The notes under the pieces were generated by a model. That model was not told the origin of the DNA, ran no database searches, and worked only from the letters and a program-made list of their open reading frames with translations. Below, piece by piece: positions 1 through 7,136 of a stretch of DNA of 50,837 bases. Positions within the stretch are counted from its first letter, which is position 1. Every line of letters begins with the position of its first letter. The translations under genes and the position numbers were made by a program. Source of the stretch: Actinomycetota bacterium (GTDB taxonomy: Bacteria; Actinomycetota; Thermoleophilia; Solirubrobacterales; 70-9); contig JAFDWG010000003.1 of NCBI GenBank assembly GCA_018268605.1, positions 1 through 50,837 on the forward strand, written 5' to 3'.

Positions 1-327
1 GCGGGAGTGGTCACCAGCGCGGCCGCGGTGATGGTCGCCGTGTTCGCGATCTTCGCGACCCTCTCCTTCCTCGAATTCAAGGAGATGGGCGTGGGGCTGG
101 CGGCGGCGATCCTGATCGACGCGACGATCATCCGCGGGGTGCTCCTCCCGGCGACGATGAAGTTGCTGGGCGAGCGCAACTGGTACCTGCCGCGGGCGCT
201 CGAGTGGCTGCCGCGGGTCGGGCTCGAGGGCCCGGCCCCGGCGATGGCCGGCGGCGCGCCGGAGGGTGACGAGGCGGGCCGGACGCGCCCTACGCGGCGC
301 CCCGCGACCACGGAGGCCGGCGCATGA
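1..327 (+). CDS. MMPL/RND-family transporter, C-terminal fragment
   Basis: The reading frame is open from the first base of the window, so the 5' part of the gene lies outside. About 108 residues are visible. They contain two hydrophobic segments and the end-of-protein signature of MMPL transporters (ILIDATIIRGVLLPATMKLL, followed by NWYLPRALEWLPR). The family exports lipids or drugs across the inner membrane using the proton gradient. The stop codon overlaps the start of the histidine kinase gene (ATGA), so transporter and two-component system are probably one operon and the kinase may control efflux. Family assignment is firm from the motif; the substrate cannot be told. Confidence 0.85.
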   Translation, partial: AGVVTSAAAVMVAVFAIFATLSFLEFKEMGVGLAAAILIDATIIRGVLLPATMKLLGERNWYLPRALEWLPRVGLEGPAPAMAGGAPEGDEAGRTRPTRRPATTEAGA

Positions 328-2045
328 ACGCGGCGCCCTCCGCGGTCGGCGAGGCGGGGTTCGGCGAGCGACTCGCCGGCCTCGCCCGCCGCGCCGGGCT
401 CGACCTCGCCTACCTGTCGATCGGCGGGCTGACCGCGATCGTCGCGTTCTGCGTCTGGGTGACGGCGGTCAGCGTGACGCTGTCCCTGATCGTCTTCATC
501 ATCGGGTTGCCGATCTACCTGCTGAGTGTGATCGCCTTCCGCTGGACGGCGGAGCTCGATCGGCGAAACGCGGCGCTGGTCCGCGGCCGGCCCTTGCGCG
601 CCACATATAAGGACCATCGCGGCGAGAGCTTCCTCGCCCGCCTCGGCAGCACCTCGCGCGACACCCAGACGTGGAAGGACCTGGCCTGGCTCGTCGTGCA
701 CTCGGTGCTCGGGTTCACCTTCGCCGTCGTCGCCGTCTCGTTGGTGGCCTCGGTGGTCGCGTCCCTGACCATCCCGCTCTGGTACTGGTCGATCCCGGGC
801 GGCGTCGAATGGGCGGGCCTGAACGTCCACACCCTGCCGCTCGCCTTGGCGGTGATGGTGGCCGCGTTCCCGCTGGCGGTCCTCACCTACTTCGTCGACC
901 GCGGCATGGCGATGGCCGAGCTCTGGTTGGCGGAACTTCTGCTCGACGGCGAGCAGGCGTCCGCCGCCGACGGGCGCGGGGGCGGTTCGCCGACCCTGCC
1001 GCTCTCCTCCGACCGGGTCCGTCGGATGCTCCCCGAGGGAGAGCTTTCGCTGGCGGTCCACGCCGCGATCTCGGCGCTCGTCGGCATCCTCGCCACCGCG
1101 GTCTGGGGCGCCACCGGCGGCGGCTACTACTGGCCGGCCTGGGTCTGGCTCGGCCTGCTGATCCCGCTGAGCCTCCACCTCGGCCTGCGTGAGGCGGTCC
1201 GGAACCACCCGGAACGACGCGGCCTGGCGATCCTGGCGACCGTGTCCGTGGTGCTCATCGGGGTCACGATCGCGGTCTGGGCGCTTGCCGGCTTCGGGAC
1301 CTTCTGGCCGATCTGGACGATTCTCGGGCTGATCGTGATCTTCGTCGTCGTCCTGTTGGCGCAGTTGGCGTGGCGCCGGCTCTACGGCGATGAGCGCGAA
1401 CGCGAGCTGACCGAGCGGGTGGAGACGCTGACCGAGACGAGGCGCGGCGCCCTCGACGTCCAGGAGGCGGAGCTACGTCGGATCGAGCGCGACCTCCACG
1501 ATGGCGCCCAGGCGCGACTCGTCGCGCTGTCGATGCAGCTGGGCCGAGCCGAGGAGGGCCTTGCCGACCGTCCCGAGATCGCCGCGCTGGTGCGCCAGGC
1601 CCGCGCCGAGGCGACCGCGGCGAACGCCGAGCTACGCGACCTGGCCCGCGGGATCGCGCCCCCGGTGCTGACCGACCGCGGCCTCGCCGCGGCGGTCGAG
1701 GCGCTCGGCTCCCGCGCCCCGATCCCCGTGAGGGTCGAATCCGCCGGGCTGACCCGACGGCCGCCGCCGGTGGTGGAGAGCGCCGCCTACTTCGTCGTCG
1801 CCGAGTCCCTCACCAATGTCGCCAAGCACGCCCCGGGGGCTGCCGCGACGGTGGTGTTGCGATTGGATGGCGAGATGCTCGACGTGACGATCGCCGACGA
1901 CGGCCCGGGTGGGGCGGAGGTGAGCGAGGGCGGTGGCCTCGACGGCCTGCGCCGTCGGGTGGCGGCCCTCGACGGCGAAATGAGGATCGTCTCCCCGGGC
2001 ACGGGTGGCACCCGGATCGAGGTGAGGCTGCCATGCGGGTCGTGA
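324..2045 (+). CDS. Sensor histidine kinase, NarL/DesK-type (HisKA_3)
   Basis: 573 residues. Residues about 25-200 form a multi-pass membrane sensor of the kind common in actinobacterial kinases (four hydrophobic stretches). A second group of membrane helices with aromatic WPxW repeats follows at about 240-350. A short linker leads to the H-box ERDLHDGAQARLV with the phospho-acceptor His near 392, then a GHKL ATPase domain (N-box ESLTNVAKHA, G-box DDGPGGA and GGGLDGLRRRV). It should autophosphorylate and pass phosphate to the overlapping regulator downstream. The start ATG overlaps the MMPL stop. The signal sensed is unknown; membrane or envelope stress would fit the transporter neighbour (inference). 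Confidence 0.9.
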   Translation: MNAAPSAVGEAGFGERLAGLARRAGLDLAYLSIGGLTAIVAFCVWVTAVSVTLSLIVFIIGLPIYLLSVIAFRWTAELDRRNAALVRGRPLRATYKDHRGESFLARLGSTSRDTQTWKDLAWLVVHSVLGFTFAVVAVSLVASVVASLTIPLWYWSIPGGVEWAGLNVHTLPLALAVMVAAFPLAVLTYFVDRGMAMAELWLAELLLDGEQASAADGRGGGSPTLPLSSDRVRRMLPEGELSLAVHAAISALVGILATAVWGATGGGYYWPAWVWLGLLIPLSLHLGLREAVRNHPERRGLAILATVSVVLIGVTIAVWALAGFGTFWPIWTILGLIVIFVVVLLAQLAWRRLYGDERERELTERVETLTETRRGALDVQEAELRRIERDLHDGAQARLVALSMQLGRAEEGLADRPEIAALVRQARAEATAANAELRDLARGIAPPVLTDRGLAAAVEALGSRAPIPVRVESAGLTRRPPPVVESAAYFVVAESLTNVAKHAPGAAATVVLRLDGEMLDVTIADDGPGGAEVSEGGGLDGLRRRVAALDGEMRIVSPGTGGTRIEVRLPCGS

Positions 2046-2695
2046 TCGCCGAGGACAACCTGCTCCTGCGCGAGGGGCTGGTCGCGCTGCTGCGCGAACG
2101 TGAGATCGAGGTCGTCGCCCAGGCTGAAGACGGCGAGGGGCTGCTGCGGATCGTCGGCGGCCACAAGCCCGACCTCGCGATCGTCGACGTGCGGCTGCCG
2201 CCGACCTTCACCGACGAGGGCATCCGGGCCGCGGTCGAGGCCCGCAAGCGCCGCCCGGAGATGGGCGTCCTGATCCTCTCCCAGTACGTCGAGCCGGTCT
2301 ACACCGCCGAGCTCCTCGCCGGTCGCGAGGGCGGCGTCGGCTACCTCCTCAAGGAGCGTGTCGGCGACATCCCCGCCTTCCTCGACGCGATCCGCCGCGT
2401 CGCCGACGGCGGCACCGCCCTCGACCGTGAGGTCGTCGCCGAGCTGGTCGGCGAGCGCCGCGCCGAGGCCGAGAGCCCGATCGACGCCCTTTCCCCCCGC
2501 GAGCGCGAGGTCCTTTCCCTGATGGCCGAGGGCCGCACCAACAACGCGATCGCCGAGCAACTTGTCGTCACGCCCGGCGCCGTGGAGAAGCACGTCTCCA
2601 GCATCTTCTCGAAGCTGAACCTGAGCGCCGCCGGCGATGACCACCGTCGCGTCCTCGCGGTGCTGGCGTTCCTGCGGGCGACCGACGGGGGCTAA
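2033..2695 (+). CDS. Response regulator, NarL/FixJ family
   Basis: 220 residues. The N-terminal receiver domain has the acidic pair E7/D8, phospho-acceptor D52 (VDVRLPP) and the conserved Lys in YLLKERV. The C-terminal LuxR/GerE HTH (about 150-212) contains LSPREREVLSLMAEGRTN and a VEKHVSSIFSKLNL recognition helix. The gene starts inside the end of the kinase gene (13-nt overlap), which indicates translational coupling and a cognate pair. It ends 28 bp from the convergent LuxR-ATPase gene. Likely targets are its own operon including the MMPL exporter (inference). Confidence 0.93.
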   Translation: MRVVIAEDNLLLREGLVALLREREIEVVAQAEDGEGLLRIVGGHKPDLAIVDVRLPPTFTDEGIRAAVEARKRRPEMGVLILSQYVEPVYTAELLAGREGGVGYLLKERVGDIPAFLDAIRRVADGGTALDREVVAELVGERRAEAESPIDALSPREREVLSLMAEGRTNNAIAEQLVVTPGAVEKHVSSIFSKLNLSAAGDDHRRVLAVLAFLRATDGG

Positions 2696-2723
2696 GGGCG
2701 CCAGGAAAGAGCCGCCGCCGCGC

Positions 2724-5696
2724 CTACGCCAAGTTCAGGCGGTGCGCCACCGCCGCGGCCTCGGTGCGGCTGCGGACGCCGAGCTTGGAAAGGATCCGGG
2801 AGACATGGACGCTCGCGGTCTTCTCGGCCATGAAGAGGTCGGCGGCGATCTCACGGTTGGTCGCTCCTTCGGCGAGGGCCGTCAGGACCTGGCGCTCGCG
2901 GGGGGTGAGGCCGAAGGGGTCCTCGTCGGTGGCCGACGCGCCGTCACCGTCGCGCCTGCCGTTGCCGGCGGCGCCCGGGGTGGGGGTGACCGGCAGGCGT
3001 GCCCGCGCGATCAGGCCGGCGACCTCGCCCGCCAGCCACTCCGAGCCGAGCTCCTCCGCCGTCGCCAGGGCCTCGGCCGCGGCGGCGCCCGCCGCCTCGC
3101 GTTGGCCGTGGGCGGCGCGCGCTTCGGCCTCGCGCCGGCGACACATCGCCGCCTGGTAGGGACGGGGAAGACGCTCCCAGGCCTCGGCCGCGGCGGCGGC
3201 ACGGTCGGGGGCGTCGGCGTCGTCGCGGGCACGGACGAGATGCATCTCCGCGGTCAGTTGGTAGGCGAGCTCGAGCGCGCGGCCGGTGGTTTCGGCCGCC
3301 GCCGCGGTCCGCGCCGCGCCGAGCTCCGCGCGCATCTGGCAGGCCTCGAGCTCGGCCGCGTCGCCGAGGTCCCGCGCCCGTTCGGCGCCCACCGCCTCGA
3401 CCGCCGTCGCCGCCGCCGAGATCAGCGCCATCCGCGCCGCGTCGTCGCTGCAGAACTCGAGCTGGTCGATCGCCTTCTCCGCCGCTTCCCGCGCCGCCTC
3501 GACGTTGCCGGAGCGCAGCTCGAGTTCGACCCGCAGCGCCCCGGCGGGGGCGATGTACTGCGGCTCGACCGAGTTGGCGAGCCAGGCGCTCGCCTGGTCG
3601 ATCATCTTGCGCGCGCCGGTGATCTCGCCACGTCCCAGCATCAGAGAGGCCCGGCGCAGCAACACGTTGGCGAACGTCGCGGTCCAATTCTCGCCGCTGG
3701 TGCGGTCGGGCAGGATCGATTCCGCCTCGTCCCAGCGCCCGAGGTAGAAGAGGATCTCCGAGCGCGCGCAGATCAGCCAGAGGATCGAGCGGTCCCCCGG
3801 CGTGATCTCGGATTCGCCCTGCTTCACCAGCTCGGCCGCCTCCTCACCGCGGCCGGACATGTGGAGCGCGTCGGCGAAGTTGACGATGCAGGTCGCGATC
3901 TGGTCGTTGGACCCCGAACGCCGCGCCAGCTCCAGCGATTCGCGCATCGCCGGCTCGCCCCGCTCCTCTTCGCCGAGCAGGAAGAGGGCGAGCCCGAGTC
4001 GGTTCAGGATCAGCGCTTTGGTGTCCTCGACCCCGGCCGCCTCGGCCGCCCGCAGCGCTTCGTCGGCGGCGTCGCGGCTTTCGGCGAATCTGCCTTGAAG
4101 GAGGAGGAAGCGCGCTTTCTGCTCGAGGATGACGGCGCGCTCCGGGCTCGGCTCGGACTCCGGCAGGAGCGCAAGCGCGCGCTCGAGGTCGGCGCGCGCG
4201 GCCTCCGCTCGCCCCATCGCCCAGCGCGCCGCGGCAAGTTCGGCGAGCGTGCCCGCGACCCGGTGCGGCTGCACCGCCTCGTCCATCTGCGACAGCGCCT
4301 GCTCGAAGAGCTTGATCGCGTGCGCCTCGTCGGCGTCGAGCCCGTGAGCGCGAGCCGCGAGCGTCACCAGCGTGGTGTGGTCGACCCCGGCGAGCGTCTC
4401 CGGTTCGGCGACCCGCGGCCACAGTGCCAAGGCGCGATCGAAGAGCGCCGCCGCGGCCCCGGGCGCGCCGCCCCGTTCGATCGTGCGGGCGGCGACGACC
4501 GCGGTGCGGAGCGCCTGCGGCTGGTCCCCCGCCGAGCTGTAGTGATGGGCGACGGCGGTGGCGCGGATCGGCATCGGGTCGGTGCCGCTCAGCCCGTCCT
4601 CGAGGGCGCGCGCGAGCCCGAGGTGCAGCTCGGCGCGTTCGCCGGGGAGGAGGTCGTCGTAGATGACCTCGCGCAGCAGTGCGTGGCGGAAGCCGTAACG
4701 GTCGTCGCGGCCGACGACGATCACCTGCGCCTCGACCGCCTCGCGCAGCCCCGCTGCCAACTCGTCCTCGTCGCGATCGCAGACGCTGACCAGATGATCG
4801 TGTTTGAGGCGCCCACCGACCGCGAGGACCCGCAGGAGGCCGCGCGTCGTCTCCGCCAGCCGTTCGATCCGCAGGAGCAGCGCGTCGCGCAGGGTCGTGG
4901 GGAGACGGCCGCGCCCGTCGGAGCCGGCGGCGAGCAGCTCCTCGGTGAAGAGCGGGTTGCCTTCGCCGCGCTCGAAGAAGCGCTCGACCACCTCCGGGTC
5001 GGGGGCCGCGCCGAGGATGTCGTCGAGCTGGGTCGCGACCTCGCCGCGGTCGAACGGCTCGAGCTCAAGCCGCCGCACGCGCCGCCCGCGGCCGAGCTCG
5101 GCGAGCAGCGACCGCATCGGGTGGCGGCGGTGCAGCTGGTCGGAGCGGTAGGCGATCACGGTCAGCAGGCGCACGTGGTCAGGCAGGTTCGCGGCCAGGT
5201 AGAAGAGAAAGTGCCGGGTCGCATTGTCGGCCCAGTGGGCGTCGTCCAGCCAGAGGACCATCGGCGCTTCCTCGGCCATCGTTTCGAGCAGTCCCAGCAG
5301 ACCTTCGAAGGGTCGGTAGTGGTCGTCGGGGTCGGCCGGCGCCGCGGAGGGATCCAACTCCGGCATCAGCGCCGCGAGCCCTTGGCGGCCGGCGGAGGAG
5401 AGGCGGTCGAGCGCCCGGCCCTGTTCGCGGACCAGGCCGCGCAGGGCGGCGACCAGAGGCGCGTAGGGCAGCTCGTCGCGACCGAGCTCGACGCACTCGC
5501 CGCCGATCCCGCAGCCGCCCTTTTCCTTGGCACGGTCGAGGAAGGTGTGGAGGAGGCGGGACTTGCCGACGCCGGACTCGCCCGCGAGGAACGCCAACGA
5601 GGCCGCCCCGGAGGCGGCCTCGTCGAACGCGGCCTCCAGCTCGGCGAGCTCCGCGGCCCGCCCGATCAGCCGACTGGCACTTACCCGGGTCGCCAC
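2724..5696 (-). CDS. Large ATP-binding LuxR-family (LAL) transcriptional regulator
   Basis: 990 residues, a usual size for the LAL/MalT-like class. The N-terminal STAND-type ATPase carries a Walker A motif GESGVGKS (about 39-46) and a Walker B stretch VLWLDDAHWAD. A long alpha-helical, Ala/Glu-rich middle (about 370-880) looks like TPR-type repeats for ligand or protein contact. The C-terminus has a LuxR HTH (LTPRERQVLTALAEGATNREIAADL...). Such proteins multimerise on ATP and inducer binding and activate transcription. Its start lies only 7 bp after the stop of a 62-residue gene on the same strand, so the two are probably co-transcribed. The palindromes at 5983-6011 in the shared divergent promoter are candidate operators for this protein. 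The inducer is unknown. Confidence 0.9.
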   Translation of the reverse strand: MATRVSASRLIGRAAELAELEAAFDEAASGAASLAFLAGESGVGKSRLLHTFLDRAKEKGGCGIGGECVELGRDELPYAPLVAALRGLVREQGRALDRLSSAGRQGLAALMPELDPSAAPADPDDHYRPFEGLLGLLETMAEEAPMVLWLDDAHWADNATRHFLFYLAANLPDHVRLLTVIAYRSDQLHRRHPMRSLLAELGRGRRVRRLELEPFDRGEVATQLDDILGAAPDPEVVERFFERGEGNPLFTEELLAAGSDGRGRLPTTLRDALLLRIERLAETTRGLLRVLAVGGRLKHDHLVSVCDRDEDELAAGLREAVEAQVIVVGRDDRYGFRHALLREVIYDDLLPGERAELHLGLARALEDGLSGTDPMPIRATAVAHHYSSAGDQPQALRTAVVAARTIERGGAPGAAAALFDRALALWPRVAEPETLAGVDHTTLVTLAARAHGLDADEAHAIKLFEQALSQMDEAVQPHRVAGTLAELAAARWAMGRAEAARADLERALALLPESEPSPERAVILEQKARFLLLQGRFAESRDAADEALRAAEAAGVEDTKALILNRLGLALFLLGEEERGEPAMRESLELARRSGSNDQIATCIVNFADALHMSGRGEEAAELVKQGESEITPGDRSILWLICARSEILFYLGRWDEAESILPDRTSGENWTATFANVLLRRASLMLGRGEITGARKMIDQASAWLANSVEPQYIAPAGALRVELELRSGNVEAAREAAEKAIDQLEFCSDDAARMALISAAATAVEAVGAERARDLGDAAELEACQMRAELGAARTAAAAETTGRALELAYQLTAEMHLVRARDDADAPDRAAAAAEAWERLPRPYQAAMCRRREAEARAAHGQREAAGAAAAEALATAEELGSEWLAGEVAGLIARARLPVTPTPGAAGNGRRDGDGASATDEDPFGLTPRERQVLTALAEGATNREIAADLFMAEKTASVHVSRILSKLGVRSRTEAAAVAHRLNLA

Positions 5697-5703
5697 CCGG
5701 CGA

Positions 5704-5892
5704 TTATCGCCGTCCTGGCAACCCGAGGCCGAACAGGTCGCCGAGCGGGTGCGCGTAGAAGCTCTTGCGCGGGCGGGTCGTCTCGGCCTCGCGGCGCTCG
5801 GCCTGGGCCTGGAGGCGCGACCGACGAGCCTCTTCGAGGAACTCGTGTTGGGCGACCATCGCCTTCGCGATATTCATTTGGTTGGGGTTCAT
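5704..5892 (-). CDS. Small hypothetical protein (62 aa)
   Basis: Not recognised. The frame gives MNPNQMNIAKAMVAQHEF followed by a charged helix very rich in Arg, Glu, Gln and Ala (about residues 19-42) and a C-terminal HPLGDLFGLGLPGRR. A GAAAGG Shine-Dalgarno-like box sits 8 nt before the chosen ATG; an ATG two codons upstream (5898) would leave the box too close. The stop is 7 bp from the LAL regulator gene, so it is the first gene of that unit. Length, charge and position fit a short regulatory or binding partner of the regulator, but that is speculation. Confidence 0.6.
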   Translation of the reverse strand: MNPNQMNIAKAMVAQHEFLEEARRSRLQAQAERREAETTRPRKSFYAHPLGDLFGLGLPGRR

Positions 5893-5982
5893 CGCCATCG
5901 CCTTTCGCTTGATGTGCCATTCCAAGGTACGACTGAGAAAAGGCCCGCACATCGGGCGAATTCCTAGTCTTTGGAGGGGCGA

Positions 5983-6011
5983 CCCCTTAGTTGCGTAAGG
6001 GGACCCCTTAG
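5983..6011. promoter_or_regulatory. Cluster of TAAGGGG/CCCCTTA half-sites (candidate operator)
   Basis: CCCCTTA (5983-5989), TAAGGGG (5996-6002) and CCCCTTA (6004-6010) alternate in the divergent promoter region. The first pair makes an inverted repeat with a 6-nt spacer. The second pair makes the near-perfect palindrome TAAGGGGACCCCTTA with only a central base between arms. It lies about 35 bp upstream of a TAAGTT box (6043-6048) that precedes the threonine aldolase start by 8 nt, a good place for activator binding. Three phased half-sites suggest two overlapping dimers. LuxR/GerE proteins often use such GC-rich palindromes, so the adjacent LAL regulator is the obvious candidate (inference). 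Confidence 0.55.
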
Positions 6012-6056
6012 GCGCGGTGGAAGGCCGACGTACGCGGTCCAATAAGTTGCGGATCT

Positions 6057-7085
6057 ATGCCCGATTCCGTGATCAATCTGTACTCAGACACCCAGACCCA
6101 GCCGAGTGAGGAGATGCGCAAGGCGATGGCCTACGCCGAGGTCGGCGACGAACAGCGCGGCCTCGATCCGACCGTCATCGCGCTGGAGGAGGAAGTCGCC
6201 GAGCTGCTCGGGATGGAGGCGGCCGTCTTCCTCCCGTCGGGGTCGATGTGCAACCAGATCGCGGTCCGCCTCCACATCCGTCCACTGGGCGACGAGATGT
6301 ACCTGCACCGCCTCGCCCACCCGATCACGGCGGAGGCCGGCGGCGCGGCGACGATCTCCGGAGCGATGATCATGCCGCTCGAGGGCGAAGGTGGGATGTT
6401 CACCGCGGACGCGCTGCGAGACCGTATGCGCGACCCGTCCGACAGCCACGAACCGCGCTCGCGCCTGGTCATGGTCGAGCAGACGACGAACCTCGGCGGC
6501 GGCCGCGTCTGGCCGGGCGAGGAGATCGACGAGGTCCTCGCGGTGGCGAAGGAGTTCGGCCTGCGCACCCACCTCGACGGAGCCCGGCTCCTGAACGCCG
6601 CGGTCGCCTCCGGCCGGCCCGCCGCCGCCTTCTCGGCCGGCTTCGAAACCGCCTGGATCGACTTCTCCAAGGGGCTCGGCGCGCCGGTCGGCGCCTGCCT
6701 CGCGGGCTCGTCGGAGCTGATCGCCGAGGCATGCCGCTACAAGCAGATGCTCGGCGGCTCGATGCGCCAGGCCGGAATCGTCGCCGCGGGCGCCCGCTAC
6801 GGCCTCCAGCACAACGTCGAGCGCCTCGCCGAGGACCACGCGAACGCGAGCTTCCTCGCCGCGGGCCTCGCCGAGCTCCCCGGCGTCAAGCTCGACCCGA
6901 CCACGGTCGAAACCAACATCGTCATCTTCGACGTCCCCGACGCCAAGGCGCTCGACCGGAAGCTGGTCGAGCGAGGAGTCGAAATGAGCCTCCTCGAAGG
7001 CCGTGTTCGCGCCGTCACCCACCTCGACGTCGATCGCGCCGGCGTCGAAAAGGCTCTCGCGGCGGTCGAGGAGGCCCTGGGTTGA
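6057..7085 (+). CDS. Threonine aldolase family PLP enzyme (beta-eliminating lyase)
   Basis: 342 residues, the usual length for low-specificity L-threonine aldolases, which split threonine or allo-threonine to glycine and acetaldehyde. Visible family features are the N-terminal NLYSDTQTQPSEEMRKAM, VGDEQRGLDPTV, the substrate/PLP contact segment FLPSGSMCNQIA, THLDGARLLNA and the PLP Schiff-base lysine in DFSKGLGAPVG (K205). A TAAGTT box lies 8 nt before the ATG with no clear Shine-Dalgarno, so a nearly leaderless transcript is likely. It is divergent from the small-protein/LAL-regulator unit and may be under its control. Exact substrate specificity cannot be read from the sequence. Confidence 0.9.
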   Translation: MPDSVINLYSDTQTQPSEEMRKAMAYAEVGDEQRGLDPTVIALEEEVAELLGMEAAVFLPSGSMCNQIAVRLHIRPLGDEMYLHRLAHPITAEAGGAATISGAMIMPLEGEGGMFTADALRDRMRDPSDSHEPRSRLVMVEQTTNLGGGRVWPGEEIDEVLAVAKEFGLRTHLDGARLLNAAVASGRPAAAFSAGFETAWIDFSKGLGAPVGACLAGSSELIAEACRYKQMLGGSMRQAGIVAAGARYGLQHNVERLAEDHANASFLAAGLAELPGVKLDPTTVETNIVIFDVPDAKALDRKLVERGVEMSLLEGRVRAVTHLDVDRAGVEKALAAVEEALG

Positions 7086-7086
7086 C

Positions 7087-7116
7087 GTGCACGGGCGCCC
7101 GCGGGCGCCCGTGCAC
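7087..7116. terminator. 30-bp perfect palindrome between convergent genes
   Basis: Immediately after the threonine aldolase stop, the 30 bases are exactly equal to their own reverse complement (begins GTGCACGGGCGCCC and ends GGGCGCCCGTGCAC). As RNA from either strand this would form a very stable hairpin of about 13 bp, with no U-tract. It lies 20 bp from the stop of the convergent phosphoesterase gene, so a bidirectional hairpin terminator is the simplest reading. Confidence 0.75.
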
Positions 7117-7136
7117 TGCTCCCGCCGGGAAACGGC

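Noticed and set aside
2637..5912. Long plus-strand open frame of about 1,090 residues opposite the LAL regulator.
   Set aside because: Its translation is Arg/Gly/Ala-rich with no domain, and the minus strand encodes a complete regulator with Walker and HTH motifs. It is a mirror effect of GC-rich codon use.
7087..7116. Perfect palindrome considered as a regulator-binding operator.
   Set aside because: It lies between two gene ends, not at a promoter, so a terminator is the better explanation.
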